Assembly: GCA_045590855.1 (NCBI GenBank)
Contig: JAZNRV010000088.1
Coordinates: 1-19,677 of the forward strand
DNA: 19,677 bases
Direction of reading: 5' to 3'
Source of the DNA: RGIG3009 sp045590855
GTDB lineage: Bacteria > Bacillota > Clostridia > Oscillospirales > Acutalibacteraceae
Shown here: in pieces, positions 6,869 through 13,974 of the stretch
How positions within the stretch are numbered: the stretch's first letter is position 1
Layout: each line of letters opens with the position of its first letter
Position numbers and translations under genes: made by a program
The notes under the pieces: generated by a model
Seen by the model: the letters and a program-made list of their open reading frames with translations, nothing else
Databases searched by the model: none
What the model was told of the DNA's origin: nothing

Positions 6869-6897
6869 GAATATTTTACTTGGCTATGGCATAGGCT
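6869..6897 (+). promoter_or_regulatory. SigE-type promoter of the YlmC/YmxH gene
   Basis: GAATATT at 6869-6875 fits KMATATT at all seven positions; 14 bp later CATAGGCT (6890-6897) matches 6 of 8 of CATACAHT. The layout is the same as upstream of sipL. The predicted start near 6904 leaves only a short leader before the ATG at 6916 and would touch the ribosome binding site, which is a weakness. Confidence 0.55.
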
Positions 6898-6915
6898 GTT
6901 TGGGGAGGGAAGCCT

Positions 6916-7233
6916 ATGTTTTGCAGAATTACGGACATGCACGACAAAGAAGTGATTAACATTTGTGACGGAATGAGACTGGGGTGTGTTGACGACGTGG
7001 AGATTGATACTTGTACCGCCCAGTTGACGGCAATCGTCATTTACGGACGACCCAAATGTTTTGGGCTGTTGGGACACGAGGAGGATATTGTGATTTGTTG
7101 GAAAGAAATCGAGGTGATAGGGGAGCAAACCATCTTAGTTAATCACCCGTTACCGCTTTGTTCGACAAACGCTTCCGGTAGCCGTAAACGGCGAAACAGT
7201 ATATTAAGCGGAATTTTTGGAAATAGCCATTAA
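6916..7233 (+). CDS. YlmC/YmxH-family sporulation protein (PRC-barrel)
   Basis: The first 80 or so residues match the YlmC/YmxH family (TIGR02888 type, PRC-barrel fold): MFCRITDMHDKEVINICDG, then RLGCVDDVEIDT, AIVIYGRPKCFGLLGHEEDIVI-WKEIEVIGEQTILV. Members are small cytosolic proteins of endospore formers, expressed in sporulation, with unknown biochemical role. This copy is 105 aa; the last 22 or so residues form a Ser/Arg/Lys-rich tail (GSRKRRNS) not usual in the shorter family members. GGAGGGAA at 6904-6911 supports the start. A SigE-like promoter lies upstream. The gene sits alone, ahead of the rpsB promoter, with no clear terminator of its own. Confidence 0.87.
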   Translation: MFCRITDMHDKEVINICDGMRLGCVDDVEIDTCTAQLTAIVIYGRPKCFGLLGHEEDIVICWKEIEVIGEQTILVNHPLPLCSTNASGSRKRRNSILSGIFGNSH

Positions 7234-7249
7234 TTTTTTAAAAAAAGAC

Positions 7250-7278
7250 TTGCTATTTCTAATCGTTTGTGATACAAT
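7250..7278 (+). promoter_or_regulatory. SigA promoter of rpsB-tsf
   Basis: TTGCTA (7250-7255), 17 bp and TACAAT (7273-7278). Transcription from about 7285 would produce a leader of roughly 120 nt before rpsB. Confidence 0.75.
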
Positions 7279-7294
7279 ATCACGGCATAATGCA

Positions 7295-7378
7295 TACGGG
7301 TAATTTTGCTCCGGCGGTGTCGCAAGCGCGATTCCGGAGATGCGATTGAAAATTTGTAATCAATCGTCAGTTCCCGTA
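7295..7378 (+). promoter_or_regulatory. Structured rpsB leader RNA (three-way junction candidate)
   Basis: The leader folds into nested complementary segments. P1 is TACGGG (7295-7300) with CCCGTA (7373-7378). P2 is CTCCGG (7309-7314) with CCGGAG (7334-7339), topped by TCGC (7320-7323) with GCGA (7328-7331). P3 is CGATTGA (7343-7349) with TCAATCG (7360-7366). Together they make a three-way junction ending 12 nt before the Shine-Dalgarno at 7391-7397, with no terminator hairpin visible. Ribosomal protein genes are often autoregulated through such leaders, so binding by S2 at the translation level is a reasonable inference. I cannot match it to a named family. Confidence 0.55.
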
Positions 7379-7404
7379 GAGGTAAAAACCAAGGAGGATT
7401 TCAC

Positions 7405-8160
7405 ATGTCAGTCGTATCCATGAAACAGTTGTTGGAAGCCGGTGTCCACTTCGGTCACCAAACCCGCCGCTGGAACCCCAAAATGGCGCCCTACATTTTT
7501 ACCGAGCGCAATGGTATTTATATCATTGACTTGCAAAAAACAGTGCGCAAACTCGAAGAAGCGTATGCTTTTATTCGTGATGTGTCTGCTGAGGGCAAAA
7601 CCGTCTTGTTTGTCGGTACCAAAAAACAAGCGCAAGATTCCGTTGCTGAAGAAGCAGTCCGTGCCGGCGCTTACTTTGTAAACGCTCGCTGGTTGGGCGG
7701 TATGCTCACCAACTTCCGCACCATCCGCGGTCGTATTGCTCGCTTGAAACAATTGAAAGCTATGTCCGAAGACGGTACGTTTGATTTGCTCCCCAAAAAG
7801 GAAGTTATCAAATTAAACCACGAAATTGAAAAACTGGAAAAATTCTTGGGCGGTATCAAAGGAATGGACAAAATCCCCGGTGCGTTGTTTATTGTTGACC
7901 CGCGCAAAGAAAAAATTGCTGTTGCCGAAGCGAAAAAATTGGGTATTCCGATTGTCGCTATTGTCGATACCAACTGTGACCCGGACGATGTGGATTACGT
8001 CATCCCCGGTAACGACGATGCTATCCGCGCTGTAAAACTCATTGCCGGTGCAATGGCAAGCGCTATCATCGAGGGCCGCCAAGGCGAACAAAACGCTGCC
8101 GAAGAAGCTCCCGCTGAAGAAGTAACCGAAGAAGTTGCCGCTGAGGCAGCTGCTGAATAA
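7405..8160 (+). CDS. rpsB: 30S ribosomal protein S2
   Basis: The protein (251 aa) opens with SVVSMKQLLEAGVHFGHQTRRWNPKM and carries FVGTKKQAQ, RWLGGMLTNF and PGALFIVDPRKE, all diagnostic of S2. It binds late to the small subunit near the cleft between head and body. Length is normal with an added Glu/Ala-rich tail after about residue 230. AAGGAGG at 7391-7397 gives 7-nt spacing. It heads the classic rpsB-tsf operon, with tsf 36 bp downstream. Confidence 0.98.
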   Translation: MSVVSMKQLLEAGVHFGHQTRRWNPKMAPYIFTERNGIYIIDLQKTVRKLEEAYAFIRDVSAEGKTVLFVGTKKQAQDSVAEEAVRAGAYFVNARWLGGMLTNFRTIRGRIARLKQLKAMSEDGTFDLLPKKEVIKLNHEIEKLEKFLGGIKGMDKIPGALFIVDPRKEKIAVAEAKKLGIPIVAIVDTNCDPDDVDYVIPGNDDAIRAVKLIAGAMASAIIEGRQGEQNAAEEAPAEEVTEEVAAEAAAE

Positions 8161-8196
8161 ATAGATTGCCCGTAACGGTGCAAGGAGGAATAGAAC

Positions 8197-9117
8197 ATGG
8201 CTTTTACTGCTAAAGATGTACAAGCGCTGCGTGAAAAAACCGGCGTTGGTATGATGGATTGTAAAAAAGCGTTGACCGAAGCTAACGGCGATATGGAAAA
8301 AGCTGTTGACTTGTTGCGCGAAAAAGGCTTGGCTGCCGCTGCTAAGAAAGCCAGCCGTATCGCAGCCGAAGGTTTGGTATATGCCACCGTCGACACTGCT
8401 AAAAAAGTTGGCGTTGTGTTGGAAATCAACTCCGAAACCGACTTTGCTGCTAAGAGCGATAAATTCCAAGAATTCATTGCCGAAGTGGCCCAAGTTATTT
8501 TGGAAACCAATCCTGCCGATGTGGAAGATTTGCTCACCAAACCCTGTGGCGGTTTGACTGTTGCTGATTCGTTGCGTGACAAAATTTTGGTTATTGGCGA
8601 AAACTTGAGCATTCGTCGTTTTGTGCGCTACGAAGGCGATTGCGTTGCCTACATTCACGGCGGCGGTCGCATTGGTGTTTTGGTTCGCTTTGAAAACGAA
8701 GGCATTGCTGCTGACGATGCCAAATTCGTGGAATGCGGCAAAGACGTTGCCATGCAAATTGCTGCTCTTAACCCGTCTTATTTGGATAAGAGCACAGTTC
8801 CCGCTGCTGACCTCGAACACGAAAAAGAAGTGTTGATGGCTCAAATTCAAAACGATCCCAAAATGGCTAACAAACCGGAACAAATCATCGCCAAAATGGT
8901 GGATGGCCGTATCGGTAAGTTCTATGAAAACAACTGCTTGTTACAACAAGCGTTTGTTAAGGACGGTAACTTTACCGTTGAAAAATACGTTGCCGAAGTT
9001 GCTAAATCTTTGGGTGGTGCTCTCAAAGTGGCGGAATTCACTCGCTTTGAAAAAGGCGAAGGCTTGCAAAAACGCGAAGACGATTTTGCTGCCGAAGTGG
9101 CTTCTATGGCAAAATAA
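8197..9117 (+). CDS. tsf: Elongation factor Ts
   Basis: EF-Ts exchanges GDP for GTP on EF-Tu. The 306-aa protein has the N-terminal UBA-like domain with KTGVGMMDCKKAL, then the core domain with EINSETDFAAKSDKFQEF and HIGGG-like IHGGGRIGVLV, and a C-terminal module ending EVASMAK. Length is typical. AAGGAGG at 8182-8188 precedes the start. It shares the rpsB transcript and is followed by a very strong terminator. Confidence 0.98.
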   Translation: MAFTAKDVQALREKTGVGMMDCKKALTEANGDMEKAVDLLREKGLAAAAKKASRIAAEGLVYATVDTAKKVGVVLEINSETDFAAKSDKFQEFIAEVAQVILETNPADVEDLLTKPCGGLTVADSLRDKILVIGENLSIRRFVRYEGDCVAYIHGGGRIGVLVRFENEGIAADDAKFVECGKDVAMQIAALNPSYLDKSTVPAADLEHEKEVLMAQIQNDPKMANKPEQIIAKMVDGRIGKFYENNCLLQQAFVKDGNFTVEKYVAEVAKSLGGALKVAEFTRFEKGEGLQKREDDFAAEVASMAK

Positions 9118-9128
9118 GTTAATCAAAC

Positions 9129-9171
9129 AAACAGCCGATGATGCGAATTATTCGCATCATCGGCTGTTTTT
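9129..9171. terminator. Terminator between tsf and the convergent hemolysin III gene
   Basis: A 19-bp perfect stem (9129-9147 with 9151-9169, core ACAGCCGATGATGCG) has a 3-nt loop and a T-run on the plus side. The minus-side tail is TTTGTTTG, so it probably also terminates the leftward gene ending at 9180, though less efficiently. Confidence 0.93.
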
Positions 9172-9179
9172 CTTATCGA

Positions 9180-9854
9180 TTATAAAACATAAAACAAAAC
9201 AGAAATGCCGTGAAGGATACTGCCGAGAATAACAAATAAATGAAAAACGGAATGAATATATCGTCCTTTTTTCCCAAGTCCGTATAAAACAGCTCCTACG
9301 GTGTAGGCTATACCACCTGCAAGAAGGTAAAAGAAACCCACCGGTGTTAAAGCAACGTATGTTATTTTTCCGGCGGCGATAATGCACCATCCCATACCGA
9401 TGTAACAAATCATAGAAAACTTGGCATATTTTTTTAAATCAATTGCCGTAAGCGTTGTTGCCAAAGCGGTTAAAGCCCAAACCACGCCAAAGATAACCCA
9501 ACCTATCGTCGGATTGATGCGGCGAATGGCACACAGTGTAAAAGGGGTATAGGTGCCGGCAATCAGAAAGTAGATGGTACAATGGTCTAATACTTGAAAC
9601 ACTTTTTTCGCCATAGGCGGAATCAAGCCATGGTACACGCTTGACATGGTATATAGCAGTATTAACGAGGTGCCGTATACCGCACTGCTGACCACCGCCC
9701 ACGCATCGCGAAACAAAGCAGAATATACTACGCAAATTGCCAAGATAACGACGCTGATACCGCCACCGACAATGTGAGAAATCATATTGAACAGTTCTTC
9801 ACCGCGGGTGTAATTGGGCAAGGAACGGTGAATAAGTTTAGTTCGTTTTATCAT
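9180..9854 (-). CDS. Hemolysin III / YqfA-family membrane protein
   Basis: The 224-aa protein has about seven membrane segments and the family landmarks SSVYHG, LDHCTIYFLIAGTYTPF and SVFHLFVILGSILHG, with the conserved S, D and H residues that form the metal-binding site of the PAQR/hemolysin III superfamily (PF03006). Bacterial members have been linked to membrane homeostasis; the name hemolysin comes from an old Bacillus cereus report and need not describe the role. AAAGGA precedes the ATG at 9854 with suitable spacing. It is transcribed from its own promoter, divergent from the radical SAM gene. Confidence 0.92.
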   Translation of the reverse strand: MIKRTKLIHRSLPNYTRGEELFNMISHIVGGGISVVILAICVVYSALFRDAWAVVSSAVYGTSLILLYTMSSVYHGLIPPMAKKVFQVLDHCTIYFLIAGTYTPFTLCAIRRINPTIGWVIFGVVWALTALATTLTAIDLKKYAKFSMICYIGMGWCIIAAGKITYVALTPVGFFYLLAGGIAYTVGAVLYGLGKKGRYIHSVFHLFVILGSILHGISVLFYVL

Positions 9855-9896
9855 CGAAATTCCTTTCTGTAACAGTACTGTTTAATTTGTAAAGTT

Positions 9897-9925
9897 ATTA
9901 TAAAGGTCGTTTGTAAAAAAGTCAA
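9897..9925 (-). promoter_or_regulatory. SigA promoter of the hemolysin III gene
   Basis: Read on the minus strand: TTGACT (9925-9920), 17 bp, TATAAT (9902-9897). This is near consensus, 42 bp before the start at 9854. Confidence 0.8.
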
Positions 9926-9934
9926 ATGCTTTAC

Positions 9935-9963
9935 TTGTCTTTGCGGCTTGAATGGAGTATAAT
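9935..9963 (+). promoter_or_regulatory. SigA promoter of the radical SAM-HAD gene
   Basis: TTGTCT (9935-9940), 17 bp, TATAAT (9958-9963). It lies 22 bp before the start at 9986 and excludes the in-frame ATG at 9926, which is upstream of the promoter. Its -35 is only 9 bp from the -35 of the leftward hemolysin III promoter. Confidence 0.8.
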
Positions 9964-9985
9964 CATTTCAAAAGGTGGGATGACC

Positions 9986-12307
9986 ATGCAAGCGGTAATT
10001 TGCTGTTTGAATTCAAAATATATTCACTCTTCACTGGCACCTTGGTGCTTGCTCGCCGGTGTGCGTACCTATTCGGAGGAAGGCATTACTGCATCGGTGG
10101 TGGAAGGAACCATCAACGAACCTATCGAAAACGTGGCGAGGCGGATTGTCGAAAAACAACCCGATGCGGTTGGTTTTTGTTGTTATATTTGGAATATCTT
10201 ATCGGTAGCCGAACTAACACGACGCGTGCATCAACTGTTGCCAAACACGCGGATTGTGTGGGGTGGACCGGAAGTGAGTTATTGCGCCAAACATGTTTTG
10301 CAAACTTACGAGGATGTCGATTTTGTGTTGTCCGGCGAGGGGGAAAAACCGTTCGCACAGCTTTTAAATGTGTTATCTTGTCAAGACGAGTATTCGAATG
10401 TGCCCGGTCTTTCTTATCGCGTGGGCGATGATGTTGTTATCGGTACGCCGTACGTTACCAATGAAATTCCGCCAAGTCCGTATTGCTCGGAATATTTTGA
10501 AACCCTTGGCGGACGCATTGCGTATTTGGAAACCTCCCGCGGTTGTCCGTTTTCCTGCGCGTTTTGCCTTTCGGGACGTTGCGGGAGCGTGCGATATTAT
10601 CCTTTGGAACGCGCCGAAAAAGAACTTCTTCTTTTGGCAAACAGCGGAACAAAAACTGTCAAGTTAGTCGACCGTACTTTTAATGCCAACCGTAAACGCG
10701 CCTTGCATTTGTTGCGTTTTATTGTTGCACACTACGGTACGCAAATTCCCACCGATGTATGTTTTCATTTTGAAATTGCGGGGGATTTGTTGGACGAAGA
10801 AACGATTACCGTTTTATCGGAAGCACCGATAGGGTTGTTTCAATTGGAAATCGGTATTCAATCGTTTCACGAACCGACTCTTGCGGCTATTTGCCGAAAA
10901 ACCGATTGTACACATCTTTCCCAAAATATTCGCAAGGTATTAGCTTGTGACAACGTGTCGGTTCATATTGACTTAATTGCCGGCTTACCACATGAAGATA
11001 AGGTGATTTTTGCTGAGAGCTTTAATAAAGCCTTTTTTCTGCAACCGCATATGTTGCAGATGGGATTTCTCAAATTACTTCACGGCGCGCCCATGCGGGA
11101 AAATGCGGCGCAATATCCCTGCACGTTTTCACCGATTGCACCGTATGAGGTGACATCTACTCCGTGGCTAACTGCCGAGGAGCTGCAACAATTACACCGT
11201 GTAGAAGAGGTGCTGGAACGCTTGTATAACAGCAGGCGTTTTCGCCGCACGTTACGGTATTTACTGAAAGTGACGGGCAAAACGCCCTTTGCTCTTTTTT
11301 CACTATTGGCCGATTGTTTGCCGAAGGGCTCGCTGTCGTTGGACGACTATACCGAGGCCATTTTTGCCGTTTGCAGCGCCTGGGACACGGTTGATAAAAC
11401 GGTATTGCGTAATGTCATGGTATGCGACCGTTTGGCAACCAATCCATCGGGATTGCTCCCCGCTTGCTTACAACAAAACGAAACCTTGCGTAAACAACAC
11501 AAACGGCTCATGGAAACCGATGAACGCTTCAAACGCCCCCCTAAGATAAAACGGGGGACAGCGTGGGTGGACGATTCTTTGGTATACGCCGATTACCAAA
11601 ACCCGCATCCCGTAACCGGTGAATACCGTTTACATCGTTTTAACGAACGGATATTAACACGGCACACACGTTTTCTGTTGTTTGATTTGGACGGAACGCT
11701 TACCGACCCTGCCGAGGGTATTACCAAATCGGTGGTGCACGCCTTGCGGCATTTTGGGATTGAGGAAACCGACAAAAATCGATTGTTTTCGTTTATCGGA
11801 CCGCCACTGCTGGAAACCTTTGCACAGGGATACGGTTTAACCGATGAACAAGCGTGGGAGGCACTGCGTGTTTATCGCGAATATTTTGCGGATATCGGTT
11901 TGTATGAAAACAAAGTGTACGACGGTATACCCGAATTTTTACGCGATGCACAACAAGCGGGTTACGAGTTGATTATGGTAACGTCCAAACCGGAAATGTA
12001 TGCTTGCCGTTTAATGCGCCATTTTGACCTGACTTCCTATTTTTCTTGTATTGCCGGTAGCGATATGGCGGAAAAACGCGCCGACAAAACAGCGGTTATT
12101 CTTTCAGCACTTTCGCGGATGAATATAACCGATTGTTCTCAAACCGTAATGATTGGTGACCGCCGTTACGATGTTGAGGGTGCCAAATCCTTGGGTATGC
12201 CATCGGTAGGGGTGTTGTATGGTTACGGTAGCCGTGAGGAATTGGTCAAAGCAGGCACCGACCGTTTGGCTCAAACCGTAACCGATTTAAGAAAATTTTT
12301 CTTATAA
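9986..12307 (+). CDS. B12-binding-like radical SAM protein (DUF4080) fused to a HAD phosphatase
   Basis: One 773-aa frame joins two enzymes. Residues 1-130 form a Rossmann-like B12-binding fold (VGFCCYIWN, IVWGGPEVS, DFVLSGEGEKPF) without the DxHxxG cobalamin-ligand motif. Next comes a radical SAM core with C187-x3-C191-x2-C194 for the 4Fe-4S cluster, and a DUF4080-like helical part to about 550. From about 562 a HAD hydrolase follows: motif I DLDGT (D567, D569), motif II VTSKP, motif IV IGDRRYDVEGAKSLG, close to phosphoglycolate phosphatase Gph. The start at 9986 has AAAGGTGG with 7-nt spacing; ATG 9980 is too close. The substrate of DUF4080 proteins is unknown to me. A phosphorylated product or by-product handled by the HAD half is an inference from the fusion. 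Confidence 0.9.
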   Translation: MQAVICCLNSKYIHSSLAPWCLLAGVRTYSEEGITASVVEGTINEPIENVARRIVEKQPDAVGFCCYIWNILSVAELTRRVHQLLPNTRIVWGGPEVSYCAKHVLQTYEDVDFVLSGEGEKPFAQLLNVLSCQDEYSNVPGLSYRVGDDVVIGTPYVTNEIPPSPYCSEYFETLGGRIAYLETSRGCPFSCAFCLSGRCGSVRYYPLERAEKELLLLANSGTKTVKLVDRTFNANRKRALHLLRFIVAHYGTQIPTDVCFHFEIAGDLLDEETITVLSEAPIGLFQLEIGIQSFHEPTLAAICRKTDCTHLSQNIRKVLACDNVSVHIDLIAGLPHEDKVIFAESFNKAFFLQPHMLQMGFLKLLHGAPMRENAAQYPCTFSPIAPYEVTSTPWLTAEELQQLHRVEEVLERLYNSRRFRRTLRYLLKVTGKTPFALFSLLADCLPKGSLSLDDYTEAIFAVCSAWDTVDKTVLRNVMVCDRLATNPSGLLPACLQQNETLRKQHKRLMETDERFKRPPKIKRGTAWVDDSLVYADYQNPHPVTGEYRLHRFNERILTRHTRFLLFDLDGTLTDPAEGITKSVVHALRHFGIEETDKNRLFSFIGPPLLETFAQGYGLTDEQAWEALRVYREYFADIGLYENKVYDGIPEFLRDAQQAGYELIMVTSKPEMYACRLMRHFDLTSYFSCIAGSDMAEKRADKTAVILSALSRMNITDCSQTVMIGDRRYDVEGAKSLGMPSVGVLYGYGSREELVKAGTDRLAQTVTDLRKFFL

Positions 12308-12310
12308 CAT

Positions 12311-12339
12311 AAAACGCTTGGCATATGCCAAGCGTTTTT
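12311..12339. terminator. Bidirectional terminator between the rSAM-HAD and VTT genes
   Basis: A 28-bp perfect palindrome (12311-12338, half AAAACGCTTGGCAT) is flanked by A and T runs and overlaps the last bases of the convergent VTT gene. Confidence 0.9.
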
Positions 12340-13042
12340 ATGTGTTGTTGTTTTTGGGTTTACGACGGTTCAGCAGGTAGTTGTACAGTGCCATTCCTGC
12401 CAAACTAACAGCCCCTGTAATCAAAAACAGCACCACTGCCGATTGATAATTTTGTTGTTGTATAAGATTACCGCCAATGGTGGAAGATACCACCGATGGA
12501 ATGCGTGCCAACAATGAAATAATCAAAAATTCGGGTAATCGCAGTTTGGTTAACCCCATAAAGTAGGTAAGAATGTCTTTGGGTGTTCCGGGAATAAAAA
12601 ACAAAATAAATGTTAATCGCTTTAACTTCTTTTCACTGTTAATAAAACGTAAATTATCAATCTTGTTGCGGCTTACAAAGATTTCCACCAACCGTATGCC
12701 TAAACGTTTGGATAGCAAAAATATCAGCGAGGAAGCAAAAGCGACGCCTCCTAAGCAGAGCAAGGTACCTTCCACCGCGCCAAACACATAGCCAATGCCG
12801 ATTTCCAACACTTCGCCGGGAATAAAGGAAATAATCACCTGCAAAATTTGTAAACCGAGCGCGACGAACCGTCCCGTCCAACCAAAGGACTCAATAAAAA
12901 TTTTAAATTCCTCGGGTGATTTTTCAAAAGATAAAAATTGGCGAGTAATAAATACCGACAGCCACACAAAAACCGAGAAAGCGACGATAAGTGAAAAAGC
13001 GGTAACAATCCGCTTTCGCCGCACGGTAATATCCAAACCCAT
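12338..13042 (-). CDS. VTT-domain (TVP38/TMEM64, DedA-like) membrane protein
   Basis: The protein of about 234 aa starts with a basic cytosolic segment and has a first membrane helix, then the VTT domain (PF09335). The domain includes FIPGEVLEIGIGYVFG, the family's F-x-P-G/E-x-x-x-G entry, and the later FFIPGTPKDILTYFMGLTKL motif with the conserved Pro-Gly and a Gly-rich half helix. DedA/VTT proteins act in lipid carrier or phospholipid transport across the membrane; substrate here is unknown. The start is uncertain: GAGGTGAT at 13048-13041 could serve GTG 13045, ATG 13042 or, with the best spacing, TTG 13036. The gene is monocistronic with a promoter at 13069-13098. Confidence 0.87.
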   Translation of the reverse strand: MGLDITVRRKRIVTAFSLIVAFSVFVWLSVFITRQFLSFEKSPEEFKIFIESFGWTGRFVALGLQILQVIISFIPGEVLEIGIGYVFGAVEGTLLCLGGVAFASSLIFLLSKRLGIRLVEIFVSRNKIDNLRFINSEKKLKRLTFILFFIPGTPKDILTYFMGLTKLRLPEFLIISLLARIPSVVSSTIGGNLIQQQNYQSAVVLFLITGAVSLAGMALYNYLLNRRKPKNNNT

Positions 13043-13068
13043 CACCTCGTTTTACTGCCTTTTTTGAT

Positions 13069-13098
13069 AGTATACCGTACAGAATAAGGCAAAATCAA
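13069..13098 (-). promoter_or_regulatory. SigA-like promoter of the VTT gene
   Basis: Minus strand TTGATT (13098-13093), 18 bp, TATACT (13074-13069), about 27 bp upstream of the start region. It diverges from the thyX promoter. Confidence 0.55.
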
Positions 13099-13136
13099 TA
13101 CTTTTTACCAAAAAAGCAGTCTGTGGGATAAAACAC

Positions 13137-13165
13137 TTGAAGAAATTTTTGCTTTATGCTATAAT
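13137..13165 (+). promoter_or_regulatory. SigA promoter of the thyX operon
   Basis: TTGAAG (13137-13142), 17 bp, TATAAT (13160-13165), with an extended TGC just before the -10. It lies 32 bp upstream of thyX and probably drives six genes up to 18335. Confidence 0.82.
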
Positions 13166-13197
13166 TTGTTTAATTATTGCTATAAGGATGTGTTCGT

Positions 13198-13974
13198 ATG
13201 AATGTAACACTTATTGCTCACACACCATTTCCGGAACATACGGTTGCCGCTGCGGCGCGGCTTTGCTATTCACCGTCAGACATTGCCGGTATCCGCGAAG
13301 GCCTTACAGAAGAAAAGACAGCATCTTTTGTGGATATGCTTGCCGAAATCGGGCACGAGAGCCCCATTGAACACGCTTCGTTCACGTTTGGTATCGAGGG
13401 TGTATCGCGTGCACTGTTGGCACAGATTACACGTCATCGTTTGGCATCGTACAGTGTGCAAAGTCAGCGGTATGTGGCAGAAAAACAGTTTGAATACGTT
13501 TTGCCGCCGGAAATCGCCGCCATTCCCGAAGCTGAGGCGGTCTTTAAGCAAGCGATGGAACAAGACCAACGCCAATACGAAGAACTGACAGCAATTTTGA
13601 AGGAAAAACACAAAGCCGCGTTTTTGGCATCCGGCATGGAAGCAAAAGCCGCCGAACGCGCTGCCGAAAAAAAGGCTATCGAGGATGCGCGTTTTGTGTT
13701 ACCCAACGCTTGTACAACCAAAATGATTGTCACCATGAACGCGCGCAGTTTGCTTAACTTCTTCCGTCACCGTTGCTGTAATCGTGCACAATGGGAAATT
13801 CGCGAATTGGCAGAGCGTATGTTGCATTTGTGCGTGGAAGCAGCACCGCACCTGTTCAAAAATGCAGGTCCGTCTTGTGTTTGCGGTGCGTGTCCCGAAG
13901 GAAAGATGACGTGCGGTGAGGCGGATCAAATGCGCAAAAAGTACTGTGCGCTGCAAGAGGGGGAAACCAAATAA
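13198..13974 (+). CDS. thyX: Flavin-dependent thymidylate synthase ThyX
   Basis: ThyX converts dUMP to dTMP with methylene-tetrahydrofolate, FAD and NADPH, releasing tetrahydrofolate. The 258-aa protein carries the ThyX signature RHRX7S at residues 79-89 (RHRLASYSVQS), the early CYSP segment, HESPIEHASFTF, and the late RSLLNFFRHRCCNRAQWEIRELA block with conserved arginines. The C-terminus has several cysteines (CVCGACPEGKMTC), as in many clostridial ThyX proteins. AAGGATG precedes the ATG at 13198. The stop overlaps the start of tmk by one base (TAATG), so the two successive enzymes of dTTP synthesis are translationally coupled. Confidence 0.96.
   Translation: MNVTLIAHTPFPEHTVAAAARLCYSPSDIAGIREGLTEEKTASFVDMLAEIGHESPIEHASFTFGIEGVSRALLAQITRHRLASYSVQSQRYVAEKQFEYVLPPEIAAIPEAEAVFKQAMEQDQRQYEELTAILKEKHKAAFLASGMEAKAAERAAEKKAIEDARFVLPNACTTKMIVTMNARSLLNFFRHRCCNRAQWEIRELAERMLHLCVEAAPHLFKNAGPSCVCGACPEGKMTCGEADQMRKKYCALQEGETK

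Noticed and set aside
7234..7404. A T-box or metabolite riboswitch in the rpsB leader
   Set aside because: No T-box sequence, terminator/antiterminator pair or known aptamer core is visible; only the three-stem structure is supported.
7813..8883. A 356-codon open frame on the minus strand opposite rpsB and tsf
   Set aside because: It is antisense to two certain, highly expressed genes. The frame is open because of their biased codon use, gives a Phe/Asn/Ala-rich low-complexity product and has no ribosome binding site.
9926..9985. Longer N-terminus for the radical SAM-HAD protein
   Set aside because: The ATG at 9926 is upstream of the predicted promoter -35 and lacks a ribosome binding site.
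12311..12338. Long perfect palindrome as a possible operator or recombination site
   Set aside because: Its position between two convergent stop codons and its A/T-run flanks fit a bidirectional terminator.
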